A DNA stretch of 29,426 nucleotides. Source: Oscillospiraceae bacterium. Lineage in GTDB: Bacteria; Bacillota_A; Clostridia; Oscillospirales; Oscillospiraceae. The stretch covers positions 1 to 29,426 of the forward strand of contig SVLG01000022.1 in assembly GCA_015068055.1 (NCBI GenBank). The letters run 5' to 3'. The notes under the pieces were generated by a model. That model was not told the origin of the DNA. It searched no databases and saw nothing but the letters and a program-made list of their open reading frames with translations. Each line of letters begins with the position of its first letter. Positions within the stretch are counted from its first letter, which is position 1. A program made the translations under genes and the position numbers. Positions 13,559 to 21,213 of the stretch are shown one piece after another.

Positions 13559-15157
13559 TCAGTACCACAAAAATCCCAGCAGGAAGATGCGGATGCACTG
13601 CTGACCCAGGGAGTAGCGCACCCGGACGGGGCACTCGCTGACAGCGCCGCCGTCGGAAGCGGTGCAGGTGATGACCGCGTTGCCGGGAGCCACGGCGGTG
13701 ACAAAGCCCTCGGCGTCCACGGTGACCACGCTCTCGTCGCTGCTCTGCCAGCTGTAGCTGCGCTCGGTGACATTGTCCGGCTGGATGTTGGCCCGGAGAA
13801 TGGCGGCGCCCTTGTAGTTGAGTTTCAGAGTGTCCTCGCTGAGGATCAGGGCGGTGGAGCGGACCAGCGCGGGGATGGTCTCCTCGGCCAGCAGTACGCC
13901 GCAGTCGCTGCAGAGCTGCTGCCGGATGCCCTCCTGCTCATAGAAGGGCTCCTGCGTTACTACCCAGTCTCCGGCCACATGGGGCGCGATCTCCCGGGTA
14001 TCCACCACCTTGCCGCAGAGCTGGCAGAGGCACCGCTCCTCACCGCTTTCCTCGAAGGTGGCCTCGGTGACGGTTTCCCAATCGCCGGGCACATGGCCGG
14101 GCTCGGTGAAGTCATCCGGATAGCTGTAACCGCAGTCGGAGCAGGCGTAGGTGGTAAAGCCCCAGTCGGTGCAGGTGGGTGCGGTGACAACGCTGCCGAG
14201 TTCGGTATTGTCACAGTCGTGTGGATAGAGGTCCCTGGTGTACTCGTAGACTTCCCGGCTTTCAAAGGTGGAGTCCAGGCGGTCCACGGACATAGTCCAG
14301 TGGAGGTTTTCGCCGCAGTCGGCTGCGCAGTAGGCCCGGCGGTCGGCATTGTCCTCAAAGAAGGTGATAAAGCCGCTGAGCTTGTTGGCGCTGCTGTAGA
14401 GGACAACAGAGCCGCCCTCATCGTTGTGCTGGTGGTGCATGCCCACCAGACCGCCGTCGTGGACATAGCCATGGCAGGAGGTGTAGCCCTCGATATGTAC
14501 GGTGCAGCCGTTGATGGAGCAGTAGCCCACGGCCAGAACGCCGCCGGTGAATTGCTCACACTTGCCGTCAAGCTTTTCGTCCACATGGATGAGCTCGGAC
14601 TTTACGCTGCAGCTTTTGAACTCCGCCGTGCCGAAGCCGGCGATGCCGCCCACGCCCACCATGGTACCGCCGCTGTGAAGCTCTACGCTGCCGTCCAGAG
14701 TACAGCCCTCAATGACGGCGTTCTCCACGTAGCCGGCCAGCAGGGCTGCAAAGCAGTCCTCGTCGGTCGTGACATGGATGCGGGCATTTTTCAGCGTCAG
14801 ATTTTTGACGGTGGCATCCTTGAGAACGGAAAACATGCCGGCAAAGACGCTGTCGTATTCCTTGTGGTTGCCGTCCACCGTGGTGGCTCTCTCGGCACCC
14901 ACTGTGTTTACGGACAGGTTATAGATGCAGTAGCCTGCGCCGTCCAGCGTGCCGGAAAAGGCCATGGGAGTCCAGTCCTCGCCGTCCATGTTGATGTTGG
15001 CGGCGAGAACATAGCTGGCTGTGGGGTCGTTGGCCATGGCGCGAAGGCCCTCGGCGTTGCGAATCTCGATGACATCGGGGGTATCGGCCAGCGCGGTCAG
15101 GCTCCATACCGGGAGCAGAGCCAGTATAAGCAGCAGGCAAAGCCATTTTTTTGTCAT
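13559..15157 (-). CDS. Secreted GLUG/Ig-like surface protein with CxxCG repeats
   Basis: 532 residues. A signal peptide (1-24, cleavage after ALA) leads into a region with GLUG-like beta-helix features (about 30-265: GTLDGAGYCIYNL, GGIAGFG, GGLVGM). Next come three spaced repeats ending in CxxCG (339-343, 378-382, 416-420), two of them after H-V-x-G-D-W. A bacterial Ig-like (Big_2) domain follows (about 435-515: SSDESVVTVDAEGFVTAVAP). The last 13 residues are hydrophobic (CIRIFLLGFLWY), with no LPxTG motif or S-layer homology domain. Third gene of an operon with two PIG-L paralogues, overlapping the previous stop by 4 bases. No enzyme motif is seen. Likely an adhesive, scaffold or substrate protein at the cell surface. 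Confidence 0.75.
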   Translation of the reverse strand: MTKKWLCLLLILALLPVWSLTALADTPDVIEIRNAEGLRAMANDPTASYVLAANINMDGEDWTPMAFSGTLDGAGYCIYNLSVNTVGAERATTVDGNHKEYDSVFAGMFSVLKDATVKNLTLKNARIHVTTDEDCFAALLAGYVENAVIEGCTLDGSVELHSGGTMVGVGGIAGFGTAEFKSCSVKSELIHVDEKLDGKCEQFTGGVLAVGYCSINGCTVHIEGYTSCHGYVHDGGLVGMHHQHNDEGGSVVLYSSANKLSGFITFFEDNADRRAYCAADCGENLHWTMSVDRLDSTFESREVYEYTRDLYPHDCDNTELGSVVTAPTCTDWGFTTYACSDCGYSYPDDFTEPGHVPGDWETVTEATFEESGEERCLCQLCGKVVDTREIAPHVAGDWVVTQEPFYEQEGIRQQLCSDCGVLLAEETIPALVRSTALILSEDTLKLNYKGAAILRANIQPDNVTERSYSWQSSDESVVTVDAEGFVTAVAPGNAVITCTASDGGAVSECPVRVRYSLGQQCIRIFLLGFLWY

Positions 15158-16626
15158 ATCGGTTTATCTCCTTCCTGTGTTTTTCGTCGCAGCGCGAAGG
15201 CAGCGGCCAGTGCGCCGCAGGCGATCACAGATACGGCGGCAATGGCAAGGGCCAGCTGCCGTTTTTCTTTTTCAATTTCCGCGGCAAGACGCGCCGCTTC
15301 TTCCTCGGCGGCCCGGCGCTCGGCCTCGGCCTGCCGTGCGGCTTCTTCCGCGGCCAGCCGCTCCGCTTCGGCCCGGCGCTCGGCCTCGGCCTCGGCGGCA
15401 AGGCGCGCTGCTTCTTCTTCGGCAGCCCGCTTTGCAGCATCGTAAAGCTCAATATTATCAAAGAGAGTATCGGTATTCCGGTCGTCCCCTACGGTGGAGT
15501 AATAGAGGCCGTAGTCACAGGAGGGGTAGCCTGCCAGCGCTGCGGCGGTGGGGCTGTCAAAAAGCCAGCTTCCGTAAAAGGGGACCTGTGAGGGGTGGCG
15601 GCGGAAGGCCTCCTTGGCAAGCTGAAAGGCGGTGGAGCCGCCGAACATCTCAAGAGGACTGTCAAAATCCAGCCGCACAGACTTTTCCGGGTGGTTGTGG
15701 ACATAGAGTTTTTGAGGCGTCCAGACACCGTAAAGCGCTGCGGTATCGGGATATGCCGTTTCGTCGCCGCTCAGCTGCCAGCCGGCCAGTGCCGTGAGGC
15801 AGTTGAGGATGTGAGCGCCGTGGCCATACTCGCCGTCTCTGGCATGGGTCACCACCACCTGCGGCTGAAAGCGCCGGAAAAGCTCCACCTGCCAGCCCTC
15901 AAAGTCGTTCCAGTAAACACCGCTGCCGTTATAGGCGCGGATGGTGTCGTTGTAGCCGATGTTTCCCATATCCCGGAAGGGGCCAAGAACGGGATAGTTT
16001 CGCAGACCGCAGCACCAGAGTCCGTCCAGCAGCTCGTTCATCCGGTCGGCGTGGTCATAGTGCTTGACGAAGTAGGCGGTCTGCACCCTTGCGCCCTGAG
16101 AGATGCACCAGGGGATGAGTCCGGCGAAAAAGAGCTGGTCATCATCGGAGTGGGTGGGGAGAAAGAGAACGTCAGCCTTGTCCCAGACCGGCTCCCAGTC
16201 CTGCACCCAGTCCTGCTTTTCCCCGGCGGAGAACACGAAGATATCACAGAGGTGGATGGGGGTATCAAAGCGGAGGGTCACTTCCGTGGAGCCGATGTCT
16301 CCCACATACTCATGGAGATAGCCGTACTGACCGCAGGGGCGTTCCTCGCCGTTTACCAGCAGCGTCCAGCGTTCCGGCGGTTCGGCAAACTCCAGATATA
16401 CCGCGCCGATCTCTTCCGCGGCGCGGATGTGCAGCTGGCCGGGGATGAGGCGAAGGCGGGAATAGCCATAGTCATCGTAGAGCTCCAGCTGCAGGGGCTG
16501 GTCGTTCCAGAGAAGATCGCAGTCGTGGCTGATGAGCCGCGCCTCATTCTCCGCCGCCTGCACGCCGATGCTCAGCGGGCAGAGCAGTAAAAGGACAACC
16601 AGCGCCGTTAAAAGACGCTTACTCAC
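15154..16626 (-). CDS. Extracytoplasmic PIG-L/LmbE-type deacetylase, membrane-anchored (paralogue 2)
   Basis: 490 residues. Signal peptide about 1-24 (ends VQAAE), an N-terminal beta-rich domain (about 28-145), then a PIG-L domain with PTHSDDDQLFF (H159, D161, D162) and VVTHARDGEYGHGAH (H261, H269, H272). These match the zinc and catalytic positions of LmbE/MshB-type N-acetyl-sugar deacetylases, with HSDDD replacing the usual HPDDE. After residue 395 comes an Ala/Glu/Arg coiled coil (396-457), then one membrane helix (458-479) and a short tail RRKTQEGDKPI. The topology puts the enzyme outside the membrane. It overlaps both neighbours by 4 bases. It is homologous to the gene upstream, including LYYSTVGDDRNTDTLFDN near 374-391. 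Substrate unknown; a wall, surface or host glycan is plausible. Confidence 0.82.
   Translation of the reverse strand: MSKRLLTALVVLLLLCPLSIGVQAAENEARLISHDCDLLWNDQPLQLELYDDYGYSRLRLIPGQLHIRAAEEIGAVYLEFAEPPERWTLLVNGEERPCGQYGYLHEYVGDIGSTEVTLRFDTPIHLCDIFVFSAGEKQDWVQDWEPVWDKADVLFLPTHSDDDQLFFAGLIPWCISQGARVQTAYFVKHYDHADRMNELLDGLWCCGLRNYPVLGPFRDMGNIGYNDTIRAYNGSGVYWNDFEGWQVELFRRFQPQVVVTHARDGEYGHGAHILNCLTALAGWQLSGDETAYPDTAALYGVWTPQKLYVHNHPEKSVRLDFDSPLEMFGGSTAFQLAKEAFRRHPSQVPFYGSWLFDSPTAAALAGYPSCDYGLYYSTVGDDRNTDTLFDNIELYDAAKRAAEEEAARLAAEAEAERRAEAERLAAEEAARQAEAERRAAEEEAARLAAEIEKEKRQLALAIAAVSVIACGALAAAFALRRKTQEGDKPI
15290..15450. repeat. GC-rich imperfect repeats encoding the Ala/Glu/Arg coiled coil
   Basis: Short imperfect repeats (GCGGC, CGGCCTCGGC, CGCTCGGC and similar) encode the alternating Ala/Glu/Arg coiled coil of the second PIG-L paralogue. 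A related run lies at about 16900-17095 in the first paralogue. The two runs could recombine. Confidence 0.6.
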
Positions 16627-18326
16627 TTCCTGTCGTTCTCCCGATAGAATTCTTCCAGACTGTAGTTTTCATCGGGACGGTAGGCGGGTTCTTCCTCGTA
16701 ATCCTCGTCCTCATATTCATACTCCTCCTCGTAGCGGGGTTTGCGCTGTCTGGGAGGGGCGTTCTTCCGTTTCTTTTTTCGGGGACGGCTCAGGGCCAGA
16801 ACCAGCAGCGCCACCACGGCAGCCACCAGCACCGGCACAGCCATGGCCGCAATCTGCAGGAGCTTGTCGCCCTTGAGTGCAGCATTATGTTCCTCCAGCC
16901 GCCGCTCCAGCGCCGCCTGGCGCTCCGCCTCTTCGGCCTGCTGGCGGGTGATGCGATCCAGCTCGTCCTGAGCGGCCTTCTCGGCGGCGAGGCGTTCCGC
17001 TTCCTCGGCGGCAAGGCGGGCGGCCTCGGCTTCGGCTGCGGCGCGCTCGGCTTCTTCCGCGGCAAGGCGGGCGGCCTCCTCGGCTTCCTTCTGCTCCCGG
17101 ACGGGCCAGAGGTCGAGATTATCGAAGAGTGTATCCGTGTTCACATCGTCGCCCACGGTGCTGTGGTAAAGACCGTAGCGGTTGACGGGGTTCTCGGTGA
17201 CCTCGCTGGCCAGCGTCTGCCCGTAAAGCCAGCTCATCTGACCGGGGTACCAGGTCTGGCTCACCTCATACATAAAGGCGTCCTGACCGACCTTGTAGGC
17301 GGTGCGGCCGTCGAACATGTCCAGCGGCGTATCGAAGTCCAGCACCACTTCCTTGTCCTGCTGCAGGTGGACATAGACCTTGGGCAGCTCCCACACGCCG
17401 TACTTTTCGGCGCTCTCGGGGTAGCTTTCGGGGTTGTTGGAATGCTCAATGGCATCGATGCAGAGCTGGGTATAGATGATGTGGCCGCCGTGGCCGTACT
17501 CGCCGTTGACCGCGTGGGTCACCACCACCTGAGGCTTATAGCGGCGATAGACCTCCACACAGCTGCCGATGAGTTCCTCCTCGGTGAAACCGGTATCGAT
17601 ATAGCTCTGGAGAGTGCTGTCCCGTTCCTCGTCCCGGTAGTGGCCCATCTCGGGATAATGGTGAATGCCGCTGGCCCAAAGACCGTCCAGCTGTTCGTGG
17701 ACGCGGTTGGGGTGGGTGTAGTGGTTGATGAAGTAGGCCACCTGAATGCTGGCACCCTTGCTGAGAACCCAGGGAATGAGGCCGCAGAAGGTGTACTGGT
17801 CATCGTCGGAGTGGCAGGCCATCAGCAGCACGTCCACCTTCTCGGGCTGTTCGGCCCAGTCGTGGACCCAGTCGGGACGGGCGCCTTCGGAGATGAAGTA
17901 GAGGTCGCTGATGCCGGTCTCCTCGTGGAAGGTCATGGTGAGCTCCGTGGCGGAGAAACCGCCCACATACTGCTGCTGCCAGCCGTTCTCCCCGCAGGTA
18001 CGCGTTTCACCGTTTACCTCCAGCGTCCAGGCGGCGGGGTATTCATCCCGGCCGGTCTGGTCAAAGCGGGCGTAGATGCCGCCGATGGGCGTGGCGCAAG
18101 TGACCTTGATGACGGCGCCTGCGGGTACGGTGCCGCGGGTAAAGTAGCTGTTGTCCTTCATATCGTTGCCGAGCACACCGCCGTTGCAGAGAATGGAACA
18201 CTGGGCGGTCAGGTCGGTGGCCTCGGCTTCCGTGCTTTCCGCTTCCGCAGCCGGTGTATCCGTGGCATAAACCGGCACGGTCAGAAGCATTGCCACGCAA
18301 AGGATCAGGGGGATAAGTCGTTTCAT
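16623..18326 (-). CDS. Extracytoplasmic PIG-L/LmbE-type deacetylase, membrane-anchored (paralogue 1, acidic tail)
   Basis: 567 residues. Signal peptide 1-21 (cleavage after VYA), a beta-rich N-domain (about 40-155), then a PIG-L domain with MACHSDDDQYTF (H172, D174, D175) and VVTHAVNGEYGHGGH (H271, H279, H282). A long Ala/Glu coiled coil (411-485) is followed by a membrane helix (488-512), a basic stop-transfer segment (RPRKKKRKN) and a cytoplasmic tail very rich in Glu, Asp and Tyr (531-567). First gene of the three-gene operon; GGAGG lies before the ATG. It resembles its downstream neighbour along the whole extracellular part, so it probably arose by tandem duplication. Known PIG-L enzymes remove acetyl from N-acetylglucosamine-type sugars; activity here is inferred. 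No clear consensus promoter was found upstream, although the gap is AT-rich. Confidence 0.82.
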   Translation of the reverse strand: MKRLIPLILCVAMLLTVPVYATDTPAAEAESTEAEATDLTAQCSILCNGGVLGNDMKDNSYFTRGTVPAGAVIKVTCATPIGGIYARFDQTGRDEYPAAWTLEVNGETRTCGENGWQQQYVGGFSATELTMTFHEETGISDLYFISEGARPDWVHDWAEQPEKVDVLLMACHSDDDQYTFCGLIPWVLSKGASIQVAYFINHYTHPNRVHEQLDGLWASGIHHYPEMGHYRDEERDSTLQSYIDTGFTEEELIGSCVEVYRRYKPQVVVTHAVNGEYGHGGHIIYTQLCIDAIEHSNNPESYPESAEKYGVWELPKVYVHLQQDKEVVLDFDTPLDMFDGRTAYKVGQDAFMYEVSQTWYPGQMSWLYGQTLASEVTENPVNRYGLYHSTVGDDVNTDTLFDNLDLWPVREQKEAEEAARLAAEEAERAAAEAEAARLAAEEAERLAAEKAAQDELDRITRQQAEEAERQAALERRLEEHNAALKGDKLLQIAAMAVPVLVAAVVALLVLALSRPRKKKRKNAPPRQRKPRYEEEYEYEDEDYEEEPAYRPDENYSLEEFYRENDRK

Positions 18327-18485
18327 AGGGGTCCTCCATATATGAAAATCGTGAGTGCATACTATAAGACACTATATTATAACACAGTATTTTGCCAAGA
18401 GCCAGATGTTTTTTCAAAAAGCACCGTTGAAAGAATTGGCAGCAGGGTGTAATATGAAGAAAACAACCATGAAAAGGAGACGGCT
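18327..18485. other. Divergent intergenic region, PIG-L operon / U32 gene
   Basis: This 159-base gap is AT-rich near 18360-18400, with several TATAAT- and TATAGT-like hexamers on the minus strand. None has a good -35 at 16-18 bases, except a weak TTGAAA...CAAAAT pair. The plus-strand promoter of the U32 gene is clear. The start site of the PIG-L operon cannot be fixed from sequence. Confidence 0.5.
18427..18455 (+). promoter_or_regulatory. Promoter of the U32 gene
   Basis: TTGAAA (18427-18432), 17-base spacer, TAATAT (18450-18455), 30 bases before the GTG start. Confidence 0.65.
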
Positions 18486-20516
18486 GTGAAGAAAGCAGAG
18501 ATACTGGCCCCTGCCGGGGCCATGGAACAGCTCTACGCTGCGGTGCGCTGCGGCGCAGATGCGGTGTATCTGGGTGCCACGGGCTTCAATGCCCGGCGCA
18601 ATGCCGCCAACTTCGATGAGGAAACTCTGCCGCAGGCGGTGAGCTACTGCCATGGTCGGGGTGTAAAGGTCCATGTGACGGTGAATACCCTCGTGATGGA
18701 CAGTGAAATGCGCCAGCTGGAGGAGACCGCGGAACTTCTGGCCATGAGCGGGGTGGACGCCGTCATCATTCAGGATATGGCTGTACTGGAACTTTTTAAA
18801 AAGCGCTACCCCGGTATTGAGCGCCATTGCTCTACCCAGGCCGCCGTACACAATGTGGACGGGGCCAAGCGGATGGAGGAGCTGGGCTTCCAGAACGTGG
18901 TGATGGCCCGGGAACTGACGCTGGAGGAAATGCGTGCCATCAGTGATGCGGTTAACATAAAAACAGAGGCCTTTGTCCACGGCGCCCATTGCATGGGCCT
19001 CTCCGGTGCCTGCTACCTTTCCGGCATGCTGGGAGGCCGCAGCGGCAACCGCGGCCTTTGCGCCCAGCCCTGCCGACTGGACTGGCGGGTGGGGAAAAAG
19101 GATTACGCCCTCTCTCTGAAGGACATGTCCCTGATCTCCGAACTTCGCCGGATGCAGGAGGCCGGAGTGAGCCTTTTCAAGATCGAGGGCCGCATGAAAC
19201 GCCCGGAATACGTGGCTGCAGCGGTTACCGCCTGTCGTCTGGCCCGGGAGGGGAAGGACTACGACGAGGACACTCTGCGTAAGGTTTTTTCCCGCAGCGG
19301 CTTCAGCGACGGCTATCTAACGGGCCGACGCACTGCGGATATGTACGGCAACCGCAGCAAGGAAGATGTGGTGGGTGCGGAGAAAGTTTTCAAGAATCTT
19401 CAGCAGCTATACAAGGCGGAAACGCCCCGGATTTTAGTTGACATAACTTTCAAGGCCCGCGAGGACGGAAGCTCTCTTACCCTTTCTGACGGGGAGCGCA
19501 GCATTACCGTGGAAGGGGAGACGCCCCAGCGGGCTATGAACCGGCCTCTGGATGAGGAGGGCGCCCGGAAGAACCTCTGCAAGCTGGGCGGCACGCCCTT
19601 TGGCCCCGGCGATTTTAAGGCGGAGATCGGCGAGGGACTCATGCTGCCGGTGTCGGCGCTCAACGCCCTGCGCCGTGAGGCGGCGGAGCAGCTTCTTCAG
19701 GAGCGCAGCCGCATTGTGCCCCATGAGCGTGTGGATGCAGAGATACCTGCGGCGGAGGCGCATACAGCCGGTGAGCAGGAGATATGGGCGCGGTTTTTCC
19801 GGGCAGAGCAGATCCCCGAACAGGAGGACTATGCCAAGGTGATCCTGCCTCTGAGCGGAATCGACGAGGGCGTTATCACCCGTTTTGGCCGCCGTCTCTG
19901 CGGCGAACTACCCGCCGTCTGCTTTCCGGAGGATGAGCCGGCGCTGGAAAAGAGTCTGGCTGCGCTCAGGGATAAGGGGCTTGAAGAAGTCATGGCGGAC
20001 AACGCCTACGGCATCGCGCTGGCCGGACGGCTGGGGCTGCGGATACGGGGCGGCTTCGGATTGAATATCCTCAACACCCGTGCCCTCTGCGCCTATGAGG
20101 AAATGGGGCTGGAGAGTGTGACGGTGAGTTTTGAGCTGGCTATGGGTAAGGTGAAGGCACTGGGCGGAAAGCTCCCCCGGGGGATCCTTGCGTATGGGCA
20201 TCTGCCGCTGATGCGCTGGCGCAACTGTCCGGTGAAAGCCTTTCAGGGCTGCGCCGCCTGCGGCGGCAGGGGTTCGCTTACCGACCGGCTGGGGCTGCGT
20301 TTTGATGTGGAGTGCGGGGACAAAAAGTTTTCCAGTCTTCTGAACAGCGTGCCCCTGCACATTGCCGATAGGGATCTCCGGGGACTGGATTACCTCCTGC
20401 TTTACTTTACCCGGGAGAGTGCGGCGGACTGCGCACACATTACGGAGGACTTCCGTCTCCGGCGAAAGAGTGAGGATAAGCGCACCGGCGGACTCTATTA
20501 CAGGGAACTCTTATAA
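18486..20516 (+). CDS. U32 family protein with C-terminal DUF3656-like region (RlhA-like)
   Basis: 676 residues from a GTG start with AAAGGAGA upstream. The N-terminus ILAPAGAMEQLYAAVRCGAD and the signature EAFVHGAHCMGLSGACYLS are diagnostic of U32. Four cysteines (C169, C176, C192, C196) are placed like the iron-sulfur ligands of RNA-hydroxylating U32 proteins. The long C-terminal half, ending near a CPVKAFQGCAACGG segment, fits the DUF3656 type. In E. coli the member of this size, RlhA, is needed for hydroxylation of 23S rRNA C2501; older annotations call the family collagenase-like peptidase. An rRNA-modification role is the best guess. Single-gene unit with promoter and terminator. Confidence 0.85.
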   Translation: MKKAEILAPAGAMEQLYAAVRCGADAVYLGATGFNARRNAANFDEETLPQAVSYCHGRGVKVHVTVNTLVMDSEMRQLEETAELLAMSGVDAVIIQDMAVLELFKKRYPGIERHCSTQAAVHNVDGAKRMEELGFQNVVMARELTLEEMRAISDAVNIKTEAFVHGAHCMGLSGACYLSGMLGGRSGNRGLCAQPCRLDWRVGKKDYALSLKDMSLISELRRMQEAGVSLFKIEGRMKRPEYVAAAVTACRLAREGKDYDEDTLRKVFSRSGFSDGYLTGRRTADMYGNRSKEDVVGAEKVFKNLQQLYKAETPRILVDITFKAREDGSSLTLSDGERSITVEGETPQRAMNRPLDEEGARKNLCKLGGTPFGPGDFKAEIGEGLMLPVSALNALRREAAEQLLQERSRIVPHERVDAEIPAAEAHTAGEQEIWARFFRAEQIPEQEDYAKVILPLSGIDEGVITRFGRRLCGELPAVCFPEDEPALEKSLAALRDKGLEEVMADNAYGIALAGRLGLRIRGGFGLNILNTRALCAYEEMGLESVTVSFELAMGKVKALGGKLPRGILAYGHLPLMRWRNCPVKAFQGCAACGGRGSLTDRLGLRFDVECGDKKFSSLLNSVPLHIADRDLRGLDYLLLYFTRESAADCAHITEDFRLRRKSEDKRTGGLYYRELL

Positions 20517-20522
20517 AAAGCG

Positions 20523-20549
20523 AAAGCGCCCTCCGTGAGAGGGCGCTTT
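20523..20549. terminator. Bidirectional terminator, U32 gene / SLOG gene
   Basis: AAAGCGCCCTC (20523-20533) pairs with GAGGGCGCTTT (20539-20549) around CGTGA. It overlaps the first two bases of the minus gene's stop codon complement. The T tract is better on the minus strand. Confidence 0.88.
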
Positions 20550-21045
20550 AAAATTCCAGCGGTATCTGTATGACTTCCTTCGTTTTGTCCAACGCATATT
20601 GCAGGGTGTAGAGACTGCCGCCGCTTTTTCCCTCACAGCAGGCAATGAGGATATGTGCCTTGTCCACCATGTAGCGGTTGCGCTCCATCATGCACTCTCG
20701 GCTGTAGTTCTGCCGCAGCACAGTCTTCTCGTCGCAGAGAGAAAGAATGGCGGCGTAACGCTGCTGCTGCGCCTCGCTCCAGCTCTCTGCCTGTCCGGCG
20801 TAGGGGACGGCGGCCTCCAGCCGGATGTCGGGATAGCTTTTTTTCAGAGCCAGCACAGCTTCGGCAAAATAAAGGTCGCAGCCCTCGGCCATGCCGCAGA
20901 TAAAGCGGCGGACACCGGCGGAGGCGACGGCCTCGCAGACATCGTAAATATGCTTTTTCAGCGCAACGCAGCGGGGATCATCCTCGTTATAGCCCCAGGG
21001 CAGCTTTTTGGGCCGGTGCCCGGTGAATGTGCAGACGCTTTCCAT
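20548..21045 (-). CDS. SLOG family / DUF1273 protein (YpsA-like)
   Basis: 165 residues. The start MESVCTFTGHRPKKLPWGY is the typical DUF1273 N-terminus. ICGMAEGCDLYFAEAVLALK and EGKSGGSLYTLQYA match the Rossmann-like SLOG fold, which is predicted to bind nucleotides or their derivatives. The Bacillus member YpsA affects cell division, but mechanism is unclear, and many homologues exist on phages and plasmids. Start at 21045 is chosen for the GAGGAGAT site and homology; the frame is open seven codons further. Single gene, ending in the shared terminator. Confidence 0.82.
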   Translation of the reverse strand: MESVCTFTGHRPKKLPWGYNEDDPRCVALKKHIYDVCEAVASAGVRRFICGMAEGCDLYFAEAVLALKKSYPDIRLEAAVPYAGQAESWSEAQQQRYAAILSLCDEKTVLRQNYSRECMMERNRYMVDKAHILIACCEGKSGGSLYTLQYALDKTKEVIQIPLEF

Positions 21046-21108
21046 GGACTCATCTCCTCGGCGCATATTGTACTCCTCGTGGGAAAATTAGTCAAAAGGA
21101 TTTGGCTC

Positions 21109-21136
21109 TTGTAATTTGATTATTTTGTAGTATAAT
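21109..21136 (+). promoter_or_regulatory. Promoter of pcrA
   Basis: TTGTAA (21109-21114), 16-base spacer, perfect TATAAT (21131-21136). The predicted transcript has a leader of about 70 nt. Confidence 0.7.
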
Positions 21137-21167
21137 ACGTTCAGAGAGAAAAATGCGATACAAACCT

Positions 21168-21199
21168 GTCGTCTGGGGACTTCTCCAGGCGACTTTTTT
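21168..21199 (+). terminator. Attenuator-like hairpin in the pcrA leader
   Basis: GTCGTCTGG (21168-21176) pairs with CCAGGCGAC (21185-21193), nine pairs including one G-T, followed at once by TTTTTT (21194-21199). It lies inside the pcrA leader, between promoter and ribosome site. No plus-strand gene upstream needs it, because the U32 gene already has its own terminator. It therefore looks like a conditional terminator. Confidence 0.65.
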
Positions 21200-21213
21200 A
21201 TGGAGGATACTGA

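Noticed and set aside
13979..15445. A 488-codon plus-strand frame opposite the Ig-like and PIG-L genes
   Set aside because: It is antisense to genes with signal peptides, motifs and coupled starts; its alanine/serine-rich end is the shadow of the coiled-coil repeats.
15290..17095. Tandem-repeat or CRISPR-like array
   Set aside because: The short GC-rich repeats are irregular and in frame with Ala/Glu coiled coils; there are no uniform repeats with unique spacers.
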